Shown: piece by piece, positions 25,523-26,103 of the stretch
How positions within the stretch are numbered: the stretch's first letter is position 1
Layout: each line of letters opens with the position of its first letter
NCBI GenBank assembly: GCA_020846105.1
Contig: JADLEN010000133.1
Coordinates: 1-26,103 of the forward strand
Direction of reading: 5' to 3'
Length of the DNA stretch: 26,103 nucleotides
Origin: Chitinophagaceae bacterium
Lineage (GTDB): Bacteria; Bacteroidota; Bacteroidia; Chitinophagales; Chitinophagaceae
Notes under the pieces: model-generated
Database searches by the model: none
Told to the model about the DNA's origin: nothing
What the model saw: the letters and a program-made list of their open reading frames with translations, nothing else
Position numbers and translations under genes: made by a program

Positions 25523-25732
25523 CTACAAAACCACTCCGAACTACTTCAAAGACTCATGCGGGCGCTTCAATAGGGCATTCTGGCGGTTCGGAGCCTATTG
25601 CCTGGGCTACAAAAAGTGCTACAAGTACTACGAAATATATTGCGGGCAGTTCATATGCTTAGATCAGCAATGCGAAATGTTTCCGAAGGACTACAAATAC
25701 TGGTGCGGGCACTACAAAATGTAAGCGAAGCA
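25523..25732 (+). repeat. Ten degenerate 21-bp tandem units
   Basis: From 25523 the sequence divides into ten consecutive 21-nt units that begin CTACAAA, CTTCAA, CTACGAA or a variant and mostly end GCGGGCA/G or CGAAGCA-like. In one frame they read as seven-residue units such as LQILVRA, LQNVSEA and LRNILRA. The third unit has a TAG in that frame, so the array is probably not translated as a whole. Units 1-2 and 5-6 agree at about 29 of 48 aligned positions by eye. Confidence 0.75.
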
Positions 25733-25821
25733 GTAGCACTGGGCTTTTTATTGTTTTTGGGGCTGTGAGCTGGGCTAGGCAGCTGGGCTACACCGCATGC
25801 GCAAGCGTGAGTGACAGTAGC

Positions 25822-25968
25822 GGATATCCTTTTGCCCTTTTTCAGGGCAAAAGATAGCAGTATAACAAAGTAAAAGCAAACGGTTTTGCTTTTGCGAATG
25901 TTACGAACGAAGTTCTGCACGACGCCGCCCCCTCCTAGCATGCGCGATGAGGGGGCGGCGGCACGCCC
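25822..25968 (-). repeat. Right inverted arm with two hairpins and an inserted palindrome
   Basis: Inner block 25822-25857 is the exact reverse complement of 25219-25254. The outer hairpin is CGCCGCCCCCTC (25923-25934) with GAGGGGGCGGCG (25949-25960), a perfect 12-bp stem whose loop contains GCATGC. Between them, 25858-25920 is an expansion absent from the left arm. It includes its own hairpin AAAAGCAAA/TTTGCTTTT with loop CGGT (25872-25893). The outer hairpin lies 16 nt past the ABC gene stop and may affect its 3' end, although there is no T tract. Confidence 0.85.
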
Positions 25969-25984
25969 AAAAGTGTAAAGGTGT

Positions 25985-26103
25985 TTACATACGGATGATG
26001 CGGCCGTCTTCCATCTCTATAATGCGGTGGGTGCGCTCGGCAAAGTCGGTGTCGTGGGTGACAATGAGTAGGGCTTGCTGGTACACTTCGGCTAGCTCTT
26101 TGA
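25985..26103 (-). CDS. ABC transporter ATP-binding protein, C-terminal end (rest outside window)
   Basis: Minus-strand frame entering from beyond 26103 and ending at TAA 25987-25985; 38 residues are visible. They read KELAEVYQQALLIVTHDTDF, then a segment ending in IIEMEDGRII and RM. The H-loop His sits in LLIVTHD, and the closing 'IIEMEDGRI' strand is typical of LolD/MacB-like and other ABC ATPases. The Walker and signature motifs lie outside the window. The substrate cannot be told; a LolD/FtsE/MacB-type exporter is only one possibility. Codons are C-rich like those of fabG and fabH. Confidence 0.88.
   Translation of the reverse strand, partial: KELAEVYQQALLIVTHDTDFAERTHRIIEMEDGRIIRM

Larger units (their letters stand above)
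25158..25968. mobile_element. Noncoding element with inverted terminal arms and an internal 21-bp repeat array
   Basis: The two ends are long imperfect inverted copies. The outer block 25158-25204 matches the reverse complement of 25921-25968 with few differences. The inner block 25219-25254 matches the reverse complement of 25822-25857 at all 36 positions. Beyond that, weaker inverted similarity continues inward (25255-25275 against 25801-25821). The right arm has about 50 nt extra between its blocks. The interior carries the 21-bp array. No transposase or other convincing gene lies inside, so it would be non-autonomous if mobile. It fills the whole gap between fabH and the ABC gene. The label 'mobile' is inference from the inverted ends. 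Confidence 0.7.

Noticed and set aside
25462..25662. 66-residue plus-strand ORF within the repeat array
   Set aside because: Low-complexity Thr/Ser/Ala product that is just another frame of the 21-bp units; no start context or family.
25651..25941. 96-residue minus-strand ORF across the right arm
   Set aside because: It runs through the hairpin blocks and the array; its product is a translation of palindromes and repeats with no protein-like pattern.

Overview
The window looks like a chromosomal segment of a Bacteroidota species, probably near Sphingobacteriia/Chitinophagaceae. The main reasons are Bacteroidota-type promoter elements (TTG, about 19 nt, TAnnTTTG), AT-rich genes, a complex I operon with a shortened NuoG, and lipoprotein and outer-membrane proteins of the usual style. 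The genus call is inference. No rRNA, tRNA, CRISPR array or phage genes are visible.

Layout. Positions 1-260 hold the end of a DUF1801-like gene, convergent with feoB (ferrous iron transporter, minus strand, 273-2393). After a gene-poor gap of about 600 nt come a lipoprotein and an outer-membrane-type protein (2989-4730), closed by a terminator. A well-formed promoter at 4899-4928 then starts a complete 14-subunit complex I operon, nuoA to nuoN (4955-22236), closed by a strong terminator.

The nuo operon keeps the standard gene order, but its D-to-H part carries foreign genes at four junctions. Between nuoD and nuoE are a membrane protein and a small ORF plus nucleotidyltransferase pair resembling a toxin-antitoxin module, whose last gene overlaps nuoE by 4 nt. 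Between nuoE and nuoF are a PLP enzyme of the cystathionine gamma-synthase family, an SRPBCC protein and a secreted NTF2-like protein. Between nuoF and nuoG is a GxxExxY/PD-(D/E)XK gene broken by one in-frame stop and bracketed by inverted CGCAACGA-type repeats. Between nuoG and nuoH is a small secreted protein with a probable TTG start. The membrane-arm genes H to N are uninterrupted.

After nuo come a multi-pass membrane protein, then fabG and fabH (fatty acid synthesis) with markedly C-rich codons. The last kilobase contains a noncoding element of about 0.8 kb (25158-25968): inverted terminal arms, each with two hairpins, around an array of ten degenerate 21-bp units. The end of a minus-strand ABC transporter ATPase gene closes the window. 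The 25158-25968 element and the GxxExxY cassette are the two structures that ordinary gene annotation would miss.
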